Below are positions 25,065 to 36,693 of a DNA stretch of 64,000 bases, piece after piece. The stretch lies in assembly GCA_002633005.1 (NCBI GenBank), contig NMRA01000070.1:991039-1055038 (forward strand), read 5' to 3'. The translations under genes and the position numbers were made by a program. The DNA comes from Phoronis australis. Lineage: Eukaryota; Phoronida; Phoronidae. Below the pieces are notes generated by a model. The model ran no database searches and was not told the DNA's origin. It was given only the letters and a program-made list of their open reading frames with translations. How positions within the stretch are numbered: the first letter of the stretch is position 1; the number at the start of each line of letters is the position of its first letter.

Positions 25065-26550
25065 AGCTAGTTGCTGCCACAGAACTGAAAAAGTTGGAGA
25101 TTTTCGATCTCAACCAGTGTCAAAAAGCTATAATAAATTAGTAAAATTTTACTTATCAAACAATGGGAAGGGCTGACAGTGAAATTCCTTCCTCGGCTTT
25201 GTAATTATGAACCCCTATGTAGTAATTGAATTTCTGACCACCAAATGCGAATGGCGATCAATCGGAATGTCACCTTTGTGCTCTCATTACTCAGAGAGCG
25301 CCAATATGAAAAGTTCCCAATGCACATATTGCGTTTGTAAGCGACTGTTGGCCCCTCTCTTTGTAAAGTTCTCGTCATTCACACAGCAATTGATATAGAG
25401 AGTTTAAATTTATGGACCCACTCTTGAATTTCCAAAAAGAAGAACCCAATTGGCGCTTTACACCTTCACGCACTCTTCCGGCGCTGCTCACGCGCCAGAA
25501 CATGATCATTTGGTGGTGATATTTGTTGAACACTGGAAACACGATACCTTTTTTCAGCTTCAAATTTTAGTTGCGTTCACAAAAATGTAAAGAGAAAGCA
25601 TCGTATATGCGGTAACAGATTACTACTCAGAAGGCCGACTACTCCGAACGCCCACTACTCCAAAAACAGTCCTCAGAAGTCCCACTTCGGAATAGTGGGC
25701 CTTCGGGGTAGTGGACTGTCTCCTTTTTTATGCAATGAAAACAGTAAATGTCACGTTGGATGCTTCCACAACTTACGCAAGCGGTATTTCGCCAAATTTG
25801 CAAAATGTTGACATTAGTCGACTTCTCTCCCCGTTTGTCCTCACTACAACTACATTGTAATTTATAACGGGACTTGTATCAATTCAACTCCGTGATTGTA
25901 CTAAGATCCCGCTGCTTATGATCATTTTTCAGGTGGCTGCCAAACACGGAACGGAAACCAGAAACGGAAAATGAGTGGTAATGTATGTTTAAACTGGACA
26001 ATTAAGAGTGATAGCCAACCCATGCTGCAGATATTCTTCGTAAACCGGGGACAGCGTATGCTTTTTTATTCAAGAAACCACTGCAAAAAGCATAAGATTG
26101 CAATATGAGAGAATGAGAATCAGCGGAATGTGCTGTACTTCCTTCTATTTGGTTTCGTTCACATTTATCATATTTATTTATTTATTTATTAGTATTACCA
26201 TTGCAATTACTGTTGCTGTTATTATTATTGTTAGTGTTATTTACTTCAAACTGACAATGTTGACGCAGATTTAGCACTGTTCAGTAGATGCATGCTCGTG
26301 ACGTGCCAGAGATCAGGAAGTTGCACAAGACTCGACCCAAACGCTGACCAGTCGCTCGCACGCAATGACGAAATTTTCTACTTTAACAGACCGTTACCCC
26401 CATTGTCTTGTTAATGTGTTTCCAGTTAATAGTTTACCAATTATATTATTCAAACTCAAAATTTGTTTCTATGGCTTCAAAGACATTGAGAAGTTCATTT
26501 CCTGATCATTTTCGGGTTAAAGCTTATGTAAATTAGGCGTTTGTTGTTTC
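25065..26550. other. non-coding
   Basis: Contains a short imperfect repeat of ACTACTCC and AGTAGTGG-type words at about 25625-25725 able to form a hairpin, and ATTT/ATT simple sequence at about 26165-26240. No gene recognised. Confidence 0.4.
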
Positions 26551-27523
26551 CAGTGGCGGATCTAGGATATCACAAGGGGGGGGCAACATTTTGTCTGTAC
26601 ACATTTGCGCAAAGCACGATTGTAGATGCGCATAGCACCGAATGGGGGGAGCTCGGGAGGGGGTTTGCTCCTCCCGCCCAAGAAAATTTTTCTGTTTTTC
26701 CTCTAAAAATCAAGCATTTTCTTTGATTCCTGAAGTATTATCCTAGAAAAAAAGCAAAGGAATAAACAAGGAGAACGTGTCAAAGTTGAAAAACAGCACT
26801 TACCACAAGCTCGAGCTCACGACCTGGCGTATACAGCGCGCGTGGTTTACCACTTCACCACCACAAAGTCACTCGTAATTGATTACTAAAAGACCTACAT
26901 GTACATGTACTTGTTTATGGTCCACAGCGTTTGCGCGCAAAACCTACCCCTTTTTGTAATTCTTATTACAGTTTTTATATTTGTGCAATCGGTTCGTAAC
27001 AAATTTGTTGTATTTAAAATAGTCTTCAATTGCCCAAAAGACCAAATCCGTTTTTTGCGTTGGCATTAATGACGCGATTGCTTTGAAAATCATCTTAAGT
27101 TATGGTTTGACAAAGAAAGAATTATGAGTTTATGAGTGATTCACTAAGGCTTCAATTAAAATTCACATCTTACCAGCAGCTTCTGTTTTTTCATCGTCAA
27201 TCAGATTCCATTTTCTTTAAAAAAATGAAGTAATTTTCTTCGTTGCACAGTGAAGCAGACGACGGAAACGGAGTCGTAGTGCGCAGCGCCACTGCCGGTC
27301 GCCTGGGATATCGCGGGAGAGCCTATACTTAGCCATAGTTCCGTTACGATTTGACACTTGAAATTGGATCTGAGCCCCCCCCCCCCNAACATACAAAAAC
27401 TTCAAACATTTAAATCTTGTTTCAGCCGTATAATGTTAAACTCAACACTTCCTTACGCTCTTACTCTTTATGTTTTGCGGCAGCCATGGGGGGGCATGCC
27501 CCATCCCCTTAAATCCGCCTATG
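26551..27523. mobile_element. hAT-like non-autonomous element A
   Basis: About 0.97 kb. The left end is CAGTGGCGGATCTAGGATAT, the right end TTAAATCCGCCTATG, inverted to each other. Its left 400 bp match 36361-36693 closely (GCACGATTGTAGATGC, AAAATCAAGCATTTTC). It carries a tRNA-like block at about 26806-26870 (minus strand) and a poly-C run with an unresolved base at 27387. No transposase frame. hAT assignment rests on the ends; no convincing 8-bp target duplication was found. Confidence 0.7.
26806..26870 (-). repeat. tRNA-like block inside hAT-like element A
   Basis: On the reverse strand TGGTGAAGTGGTAAACC resembles a pol III A box, and GTCGTGAGCTCGAG, about 40 bases on, resembles a B box. 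The same block recurs at 36535-36605 in element B, so it is part of the family. Stems do not pair as in a functional tRNA. Confidence 0.5.
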
Positions 27524-29145
27524 GTTTTGACCACTTTTTATGGCCGGATAATATTATGCTTAATCCAGTCTCTAAAAATCTAGCAATAGACCAACCTTGA
27601 GGGATTGGAGCCTGATGTAGGTTCAGAAGAGTGGCCAAAATGACAGCCGTTTCACTGGCTAAAGCAAGAACAAAACAGACATACGATCTGTACGCAAAGA
27701 AGTCATTTTCGCTAGTTGTTAAATTGCTTCCTCACCAACCTAATCGCTTTTAAGCAAAAATTGACTTCAAAGCAGACTCTCTCCCTGTTATTAATGCAAC
27801 GATAAAACAAAGGCCTCTTATCTCTGTGCATGTGTGTTCTTTGGCCATAAAAGTGCTAGCGAAACTGTCAGTAGTTTTGGGATTACTCAAACCTCCAACA
27901 CCTACAAAAGTGACCCTTGCGACTGTTCACATTTATATTGGCTGCCAGTACGTGAATAAGAAGCATTGCTTTTAATGTAGTGACATGCCGCTTTCCTGGG
28001 GCTCTAGGGGTAAAAATGCAGATTCCTGAGGAATTGTGTGCAAAAGACAAAACTGGAGAAGTTAACTAGGCACTTGGAGTAAACTGTCAAATTCCTTGCG
28101 ATGGTATTGGTCGATTTTCAATTCGACTCCAGATATGCATGCACATGTACAAGCTCGACCTCCAATGCTTAGAATATTTTGTCTTGCCAAAATAAACAAA
28201 ATTTTACATCAAAAACATATCACGTACGTATCTTGGAATAACACATCAGATTTTAAACTGATGCAAATACTCCTTGAAAATACGTCCGTGATCATACTTT
28301 TTGAAACGTTTCAGTAAATACGCCCATGAGCGTGCTATTGGCTGGGCGTATTTTCTTAAATTCCCGGAATTGTTTGTAATAAAGTGGAAAGATTGACCAT
28401 ATGGTGACTATACGAAGACATGGAGAATAATGTGATGGAATCATTCAATATTGATAAAACATGTTTGAACTCGTAGCTTATTTTTACTTACAGAATTCCG
28501 TCAAATTATGTCAAACTTGGACGAATATCTTGCCAAAATTCTTTGGCAGTTTAGTTTTATGGCAAATAGCGTTTTTGTCGAATTTCGAGGGACGTAATCG
28601 GTTTGAGGGCACCAAAGCGCACTATAAAGATTATCGGTGGCCTTCTTCGAGACAGTTGTTTGACCATGGCTATGAATCAACAAAATCTGCTGATTTTACA
28701 AGAACTCGCCAATTCTTGGTTGGCACTTATTCACTGAACTCGAGGCCAGCTATACATCGTGCAAAGCGTGGGACTGAGGTCGTGAGTTCGTGTCCGTTGT
28801 GGAACTGATCTCAAAAACACTACGTGTCGCCAATTACGTTATTTGAAGTCAGAGTTTAATGCGAAGCTATTGCGCCTAATTGCAAATGGACCATTACTTG
28901 TCAATATTTCGACTAAGTGCGCGGAGCAATCCTTGTCGTGAATTTCCAGAGACATTTATCCAGAACAGAAGCGATTTTTTGTCGAAAACAAATTGATATT
29001 AAGTCGTCATTTTGCACATAGCATTGGGAATTTTCCATTTAGAAAACTACTAACATTCGTTTGTGTCGACAACAAGATAGAATCTGTACTCTTGTAAGGC
29101 TGTAATGGAGTGTGACTCTAATTATTTTAATTAATATATTTGCAG
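27524..29145. other. non-coding, ends as intron of the PHYHIP-like gene
   Basis: The last bases (TATATTTGCAG, to 29145) are a splice acceptor. A weak tRNA-like stretch, with GTCGTGAGTTCGTGTCC, lies at about 28740-28805. The 115-codon frame at 28461-28808 has no recognised motif. Upstream exons, which in vertebrate homologues encode a fibronectin type III domain, were not found. Confidence 0.4.
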
Positions 29146-30575
29146 ATCAGTCACGCTTGGAAAAGTTAATGAAAGCAGCTGAAAACCAGACAGGCCTCAG
29201 AGCAATCTGCTCTTACTTTCACAGGAGCAAATCACCGTCTTATTTCAACACAAGTACCTTACCTGTCATAAAGAAAGATCAAGGGGGCGATCCTCTATGT
29301 CCAATAAACAACAGACTGTCAGGCGTCTACTTCAAGGCAAATAACATAACAGATGGCTCGAGTTTACCCTTAAAATCTCCATTCGGAACAAAACAACTAG
29401 CCATTCCACCCCAGTATTTCTTTAAGAACCCCTGCAACCTTTATTTCGCAGATTTTTTCTGTGGTAATCCAGGAAAACCACATTATGTTACTTTAGTTAT
29501 GACTCTGGCAAAATCCAGCAGCGACGAATTTTGCAAAGGTAACCTCCTTCAATTAGACGTTACAAAAAATCCGTTTTTATGGGTAGACGTGGCGATGCAG
29601 CAAGTGTGTACTACACGTTCTGTGTGGATTGAAGTTTTTTACACAGAAGAAATCGATCTCCAAGACGCATTAAACAACGGTGGAGTTTTGATAGACATTG
29701 AGGCTATTGGAAAGGGAAGCTCTACTTTGGGCGGTAAGCGAAAACTACCAACTTGTACAACATGCAATGTTGAGGGGTCTTTAGACAAAGACAAGGTATG
29801 CCGAATGAATAACAGCAAAATATTTCTACTTACGAATGATGCGTTGAAAGAGTATAGTGTTCCGAGCAGCAGTAGAGTGTCAGACAATGATATCTATTGC
29901 TCCGATGCGGAAGATGCAAGTAGCGACAGAATCTCGCTTGACAGCTTCGATTTAGATCACACAGAAGACGATGCTCCGTGCACAGATGACAGCTTTGAAT
30001 ACCTTGACTCTGATGAAAATAACGACTCTGACGACGACTTTTCCTTTGTTTCTTGCAAACGTTTTAGTGGAAACTATAATAGTCTTGGTGGCACCGGAAG
30101 ATACATGTATAACCGTACAATATTACGTGACAGTGACAGAAATTGCTTCACCGAAGCCAAAGTAGATGACTACAGGAACATTTCTTTAAACAAACTGAAA
30201 ACGGACCAAGCGGAAGTGTCGAGCGAAGATATGCATGTAAAGGTGTGCAACCGAAGCTACCTGAACCACAATGCCGACGCAGTCGAGAATGACCGTCAAT
30301 TTAAGGAACATTCGACAAGCAACAGCAATGCAGAATGTACGGTGGTACACGATACAGCAAAATTTGAAGTCGGTCATTCCGAAATTTTAGATGCGCCTGA
30401 AGGTAAGACTACTACTGTCGCTTCAGACGAGGTCAAGAAGAAAGAGTTTGCAACAGAAGTCCTATCTGTACACAAAACAGCTTGCGAAACTGTGCCAGAT
30501 GCCAGTAAAGTCACTTCAAAAAGAAAATTTGAACAAGACGTTGGTGAAAAGGGAACAAAGGTCATGAAAGTTTAG
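29146..30575 (+). CDS. PHYHIP C-terminal domain protein with acidic tail (partial)
   Basis: Last exon of a protein carrying the domain that forms the C-terminal half of phytanoyl-CoA hydroxylase-interacting proteins (PHYHIP/PHYHIPL), intracellular adaptors of poorly known role. Counting from 29112, the domain spans about 13-220: FHRSKSPSYF, NRLSGVYFKANN, NPCNLYFADFFC, PHYVTLVM, DEFCKGNLLQLDV, WIEVFYTEEIDL, and a closing CTTCNV. All main family blocks are present in order. Beyond the family's usual end it has about 265 more residues: an Asp/Ser/Glu-rich segment (258-312), then low-complexity sequence ending in a basic SKRKFEQ. The frame opens at a splice acceptor (TTTGCAG|AT), with a split codon, so the true start is upstream; the GTG at 29112 is intronic. 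Nucleic-acid or protein scaffolding roles for the tail would be guesses. Confidence 0.85.
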
Positions 30576-31535
30576 AATCTTCAAAAAAATAACCAAATTG
30601 ACATTATATATTTCAAAGCTGTATTGCAGTATGGGTTTTTCATAAAGCAGAAACATTTAAAGCCCAATGCAGTGCCGTCTTTGAAAACCATTGTTTTGAT
30701 TCATGTTTTTGGGAAAACCCCATTACTTTGATCTCTTTATACGTCGAGTTAGCGTTCCTAGTAAAACCTGATAAAAGATCACGTTCCGGATGGAACTCAT
30801 TAATTGGTTAAAAGGATACCGGTTTTGGCCTATTAACAGAATCTGATACTAAAAACGACTCTAGCATTCAGTTCTCTGAAGCAAATTGATGCTCTGTAAT
30901 CCCCGACATACACCAAAACTATGGAGGGAAATTTGAAACCTCCTTTCAAAATCTGTTAAACTTGCTAGCGTGACCTAAGCTTTTAACGAATTACAATAAC
31001 GGCTAAGGTTGGAAAAGACCATCCACCAAGGAACATAATTTCCAATCTGTGAAATAGCGAGCACGAGTTTTTAGTTGATTCTTACATGTAATTTCAACGT
31101 ACAGGATTGACGCCAATGATGCATTAGCAGGCGACAGAACAAGGACTGGTTGAAATCATCAATACAGGGTTTAGTATTCTTTTAAGGAAAAAATTCACCG
31201 AAGCTAACCAGAATTATTACTCTATTTAGTGTTGTGTGATAACGGAATGATATTTAGGCAGCGCGCAGCTGAACAACGTGGACGTTCGAGGCAATATTTT
31301 GTATTGACATGGTTTATTTAACGTCCCCGTATTACATGTATATTTCCGGTTCACGGTGTATTGCATTATTAACCAACGGACTGAACTGTGTGTGTGTAAA
31401 CATACAAAGCTACCCCATCCAGCTATTGTGCTGCTAAAAGGCATCAAGTATTGTAAATCCATAACACGATTCGATTTGTTATGAGCAAGCAATTTTCGCG
31501 TGTATGACAAAGCAGGGCGATTGAAATATAATTCT
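30576..31535. other. 3' flank, non-coding
   Basis: Follows the PHYHIP-like stop codon and presumably contains the 3' untranslated region. No AATAAA was spotted close to the stop. Nothing else recognised. Confidence 0.4.
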
Positions 31536-32010
31536 TTAAGGAGAATGCCACAAAAAATCAATGAACGTATTTTGTATCAATTTAGATCGAGTATTAGCGC
31601 TCAAAAACAGCAAGTTCAGTGCATTTACATGTACCTCACAACAGACGGCCGACGGAGGTGCTGAAATTAACCAATGACATAACCGGACAGCTCAGCAGTT
31701 CACTTGTCTCAGCTTATTGCCTGAATTCCCCGTTTTACACCAGTAAATCGTCAAAAGTCGATGTAAAACCCTTACAAATACATTGAGTTTTTAAACAAAT
31801 GAGTCGTTTTATTTCGTTGTTTTGGTTTATAGAAATTTTGATCGTACCGTAGCCTACAAAGCTCGGTAGGCCAACTTACCGAAGTCGGTAGCGGGAAGTT
31901 TGAAGTCTTGTCGGCGATAAACTAAAATTATTCTTCCTTGAAATACAGACAGGAGAGCAAAGCCGTGTGTTATATTTTCAGACTTGCGATTTTTTTTAGT
32001 TCTAAATACA
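31536..32010 (+). repeat. dispersed repeat D, copy 1
   Basis: About 470 bp, homologous in direct orientation to 48731-49200: shared start TTAAGGAGAATGCCAC, then TTGTATCAATTTAGATCGAGTA, CGATGTAAAACCCTTA, and the end GCGATTTTTTTTAGTTCTAAA. The TTAA at the left edge suggests a TTAA-targeting DNA element, but opposite termini were not matched. Non-coding. Confidence 0.65.
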
Positions 32011-32293
32011 TAACGTTCGTTATAACCCAGTGGCTCGGAACCCGATCAGGCCCATCGCGGCCGGACTGGAGACATTACGAACATAAACCAGCCGGGTTAG
32101 TCGGCTGTGAAAGTTAAAAACTAAACTTCCAGCCACGAAAAGACTAGACTAGAGAACCAAAGAAATGACGTGCACGTGAATATTTTGGGTGAATTCGCCG
32201 CGAAATTGCAAATCTACTTACTCGTCAGGGGCCGCGAAGCGAAGTTCCCCTTCCACAGAACCGCACAGGGAAAAGGGGTAGAATAACAATGAT

Positions 32294-32297
<4 letters not shown>

Positions 32298-32369
<72 letters not shown>
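32298..32369. repeat. (TA)n microsatellite
   Basis: Uninterrupted TA dinucleotides for about 71 bases. The reverse-strand reading frames through it (poly Tyr-Ile) are artefacts. Confidence 0.97.
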
Positions 32370-32372
<3 letters not shown>

Positions 32373-32594
32373 TGTATGTATATATGCATATACATATGAA
32401 AAAATACCTTTAAAAATCTGACCATAGCGTATAAAATCGAGTTTTAGTTTCACAATAGCTTTCTGTCAGCAAACACTGAATTAGCATGCGCTCACACGGC
32501 GGTAAATTAGTTTTATTTCATCTGAAGCCGGTAACGCTGTACGATTTATTTATTATTGATTTCCTTGCGCGAACCAAGCCTATTATATAGGGGC

Positions 32595-32800
32595 TCGGTA
32601 TGTGGACTTTTTACTGAAAAATGAAAACGGAGACTAAAAAACTACGAGGTACTAGGTTCAGGCCTACATGTACACTGTATGTATTGAGCATTCGCGCCGA
32701 TTTCCTGTGGACTTTTGTCTCATTTTCTAGAACTTTTTTCTGAGGCGGACCTTTTTGCCCACTTAGCCAAATGGGGGACGGGTTCGTTCAAGCCCTCACG
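32595..32800 (-). repeat. tRNA-derived SINE, copy 1 (head damaged)
   Basis: Body matches 60825-61008: TGTGGACTTTTTACTGAAAAA, then TGGACTTTTGTCTCATTTTCT and CTGAGGCGGACCTTTTTGCC. The promoter head, which is clear in the other copy, is degraded here (GGGGACGGGTTCGTTCAAGC). Confidence 0.55.
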
Positions 32801-33239
32801 AACAGGGTTTGGTTTGACGGTTTTATAATCATAGCAAGATCATAGGTCCGAATATTTGTCAGACTTTCATGCCATTTTTTACACATTTTAAAACCAAGTA
32901 TTCTACCTTTGAACACAAAATAGGAAATAAAAATAAGACACTTATAGATTGCTATCGAGGTGTTTTAGCAATGTGCATTTGTATAAACACAAATTTTTAA
33001 GAGCTCGTGATCACATTCGCAATTATAGAAGCACGATACTTTCGGACTTTTTATATATACAGGTAGCAAAATCTGATATTTCTTGTGCTCTATGATGATA
33101 TGATGAGCATGCGCGAGACATGCAAGTGCACTTAAGCTCTACATGTAACTTTTCGGTTTCGTGATTTCAAATTTTGTCAAGCCACAGTGCCGAGTTATTA
33201 TTAGCGGATCTGTTTCAGATGACTGTAGTAACAGCCGAG

Positions 33240-33316
33240 ATTACCCGACCCGGGAATCGAACCAGCGACCCCCATAAAACCGGCAAGCGTGCTAACCATT
33301 CAGCTAATAGGCGAGT
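33240..33316 (-). repeat. tRNA-like SINE head
   Basis: On the reverse strand TTAGCTGAATGGTTAGCA is a near-perfect A box with a pairing D stem, and GGTTCGATTCCCGGG is a perfect B box. The anticodon stem and acceptor stem do not pair, so this is a tRNA-derived SINE or pseudo-tRNA rather than a working gene. It lies about 250 bp left of THAP copy 3. Confidence 0.6.
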
Positions 33317-33562
33317 GGCTAGCAGTGGCTCATATATGATTCACCGGAAGCACGTCTACAACATGACTAACAAAAAGTGGGATAAAGCCAACCAATCACG
33401 AATCGCATCGCGACCACTGACAAATCAGAAAGAATATGATTGGTTCCATTGTGCACACCCCCAGCATCTGGCGTAGCATATTTTCATGTAACAATGGAAA
33501 TGTTGCAATTACTGTAACTGTACAGAGCTGTCTTCTTACCATGCTAAGCCTTAATAGCTCAT

Positions 33563-34701
33563 TTGCGAGTTTCTCGTTAGTCAATGTGACGTCACCGGAA
33601 GAGGGGCAAAACCCGCCATATTGCTCTTGTTTTGCCCGAGTCTTTGCTACACACGCTAAATCTTACTGGAGTTCTTATGGTGAATTTTACGCTTAAAACG
33701 TTAAAACAACTTTAGAGATGGTAGATGGATCGTGGAATAACTGTGAATGGACGAAGAAAATGTGAACTTGTTATGTTGTGCGAAGGTGTGAACGGACTGA
33801 AATTGGAACTCAACCCGGTCTAGGCCTTGCCGCAGGGGCGATAGTGTATCCCCATAAAAAGTTCCTCACTTCAAAATACAGCAAATAAAATCAAATGAAA
33901 CATGCATATGTGCACATGGAGTTATAATTAACACATACTCTGACTCTGGATACAATTTAGTCTACAAATAACTTGAACATATCCATGAAAACCTCGCGGT
34001 TCGCTCGAGTCTCTCTCACGGGACGCCATTTTGAGGAAGTTACGTGAAATCACGCCTGTTGACGAAAAAAAGTCCAAGGGAGACAAATCTTACAAATTTC
34101 ACTTGATATTTTCTCAGAGTCATGCTATTTTGCAAGTGTCACGCGCCAGGTCTCGCACTTCGCTCAGTCTCGCGCTAGCCTTTGCCTCATACTCCCCTGA
34201 CTCAGTTGAAATACTTAGTGGTTATCGGGCGCGCGGTCAAAGTTAACAGTAGGCTACCCACAAAGTGGAGTTGGAATTCTTCGCCAAAGTCATCTGAATT
34301 CCCGTAGCTATGCTTTATCGAAGATATGTTTAGAAGCAGAAAGGATCACTGAAGGAAGTAAGCGCAGTTTTATGTGATAATTTTCGGTGTAGAATGTATT
34401 TTTGACGAGGTGAAAACTTATCAGTGAGCGGATTTCGCCTACCTCCCGTTTAAAATACACGGGACGAAATTAGCACAGAACGCGATAGAACGTATTGTAG
34501 TGCGAATCTGAATTTCATTAGCCATAACAGCAATGATTTTTTGGCATTTTTCGAACTAAACGGCTAAAAACTCGAAGAAAATAACAGAATAAACTCTGCT
34601 ACCGTATTGGGCAGATGGCCAAACGACAAGCTATTGCCCCACTTCCCGTGATGTCACAGTTGAGTCTCACATAATCTCGCGTTATTGTTATAAACTCGCA
34701 A
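33563..34701 (+). mobile_element. THAP transposon family, copy 3 (internally deleted)
   Basis: A 1,139-bp element. The left end TTGCGAGTTT is inverted against AAACTCGCAA at the right; a second conserved block (GTGACGTCACCGGAAG left, CTTCCCGTGATGTCAC right) lies about 25-45 bp inside. The left part (to 34053) matches 62650-63143 reversed, and the right part (from 34044) matches 55168-55694 reversed. The join is exactly the 10-mer GTGAAATCAC, which occurs once on each side in the full-length copy. No coding sequence remains. Target-site duplication not identified. Confidence 0.75.
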
Positions 34702-36360
34702 AAGGACTATTCTCTCAAAAGTTTGGAGCATAATTTGAAACTCCCATACAATCACTATTTTTACTTCTTTTATGCATGTATCAATGCCTCTTGTGTTCTC
34801 TCACCCTTCCAAGCGTAATTTTTTCGTCCAGTTTATCGCTGTGGCCAGAACCTAGGAATTATGGGCCCTGCCCTTCAGATACTATTTGTATGTTCTTAAA
34901 ATAAACCTATGTACTCTATTAGTTTTCAATATCACCCACAGTACGCCACGCTAGTTAATTTGTGAATAGATGGGTTGGCCACGCTTAGTAGGCGTTGCGG
35001 TAACAAAACTCCATAATTGTATAGCATGAATGTAGAAAGGTAGGGGGCACATCATGCGCAAAAGCAATCTGCAAGCCACAAAAGCCCTTTGACTGTTTGA
35101 GTGCATGAGAAGAATTTTCAAGGGAGTATCTTACGTAACAACAGATACTTGCATAACTCTGAAGGTGAATTGCTTACCGATTGTGAATGGATAGAATCGA
35201 TTTTGCATTGCTGCATTCGACAGGGCTTCGGCTACACGTTGATTCCAAACGCAAACGTGTGACGGGGTCGGCATTAGTTGTAATTACCGTGACACAATAT
35301 TTACTTAGGTTTTCCAGTGGATGTGACTACGTGGAAGCAGCTGATCTTGGGTAAGTGCATAACGTGAGCTTTACTTGCTGATATATCGTAAAATATCCTT
35401 AAATTTATGCAACTTGATATTGATTTCAGAAATTTTATGGAATCCAGGAGATGGTTTAGGTTAATTCAAGTGTCTTACTGTTTCGTTAATGTTTGAAAAA
35501 TGACCTTTGTTCTTGGCGTTGCTGATTTTCCTCAGGAAAGCCACAATACCTAATTTTACGTGGTATTGGATGGCACTCATATTTTATGCCAAAAACCTCA
35601 GTTTCAGTAACGTTTTACTATAGCAGACGAGAGGAATATTTTGGTAAGAAATTTTCAAAGCAAACAGAAGTACTTGAGTGTTCGTCAATATTAAACACAC
35701 TTTTCCTGTTTTTTGTCCATCTCGAAATTGCATATCTGGTCGGATATTGATTTAAGTGACTGGGGACAGAATGTTGTGAAGTTACCCTTGTCGTATAGCT
35801 TTGGTCTCTCCCTCGGTCGCCCTGCTCGGGCGCCACCTATCCTTCCCAGTCTGTTGGAATGTGTTTATGACAGTTCTTCATGGTTTATTAGTTTAGATAT
35901 TTCCTTGTACATATTAAGTTTAAAGTTATCTATTATTGAGTGAAAACATTCTTGGAACATCTACTTAATTCATCATGGAATAGATCTTAGTTCATTACAT
36001 TTGTTTATGTTTCATTTCCTTGCTTTCTGTAGATTTCAGTTGACTTGTTAGAGCCTTTGTTATACATGTTATATTAGACTAGCCTTTACCCGTGCTTTCG
36101 CACGGAACGGCTAGTGGGAAACGCCAAGGGAGGTAAATACATGTAAGTCAGTAGGCCTACACCTAAGAGTGAACCGTGTGTTCATCGCAAGAGATAGGAA
36201 TACTTCTTGAAGAGACCGTGATCTAAGCTTCAAGCAGAATTTCTGTCACTATCAGATTTTAGTAGGCGAGGTGTGCGCCTGCGGGATTCTTTCCCTAAGC
36301 AGTACAAATTTTTTCCACTGAGAACATTTGACCCTGCCGTAACGCAAAGTACTGTAACAC
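34702..36360. other. non-coding
   Basis: No gene recognised. A short stretch at about 35315-35352 has an acceptor-like TTTTCCAG and a donor GTAAGT about 35 bases apart, which could bound a tiny exon; support is too weak to call. Confidence 0.35.
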
Positions 36361-36534
36361 TGGCGGATCTAAGATATCACAAGGGGGGGCAGAATTTTGT
36401 CGGTAAACATTTGCGCATAGCACGATTGTAGATGCACATATCAGGAATTTTTTTGTTTTTTCCTCTAAAAATCAAGCATTTTCCTTGATTCCTGAAGTAT
36501 TATCAAAGAAAACAGGCAAACGAAAAATTGCAAA

Positions 36535-36605
36535 TATCACACTCGAACTCACGACGTGGCGGACACATCGCGCGGGCTTTACCAATGCACCACCACGACT
36601 TCACT
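36535..36605 (-). repeat. tRNA-like block inside hAT-like element B
   Basis: Reverse strand: TGGTGCATTGGTAAAGCC (A-box-like) and CGTGAGTTCGAGTG (B-box-like), the counterpart of 26806-26870. Confidence 0.5.
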
Positions 36606-36693
36606 CGCATATCGATTCTAAGAGACCTACTTGTTTATGGTCCACTTTTGCGCGAGAAACCTACTTCTTTTTGTAATATTTATTACACTTTTT

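Noticed and set aside
32214-32453. Minus-strand frames of poly Tyr-Ile
   Set aside because: They are translations of the (TA)n microsatellite.
33240-33316. Functional tRNA gene
   Set aside because: Good A and B boxes, but anticodon and acceptor stems do not pair; treated as a SINE head.
35315-35352. Possible 35-base exon between acceptor-like and donor-like sequence
   Set aside because: Far too short and isolated to support without transcript data.
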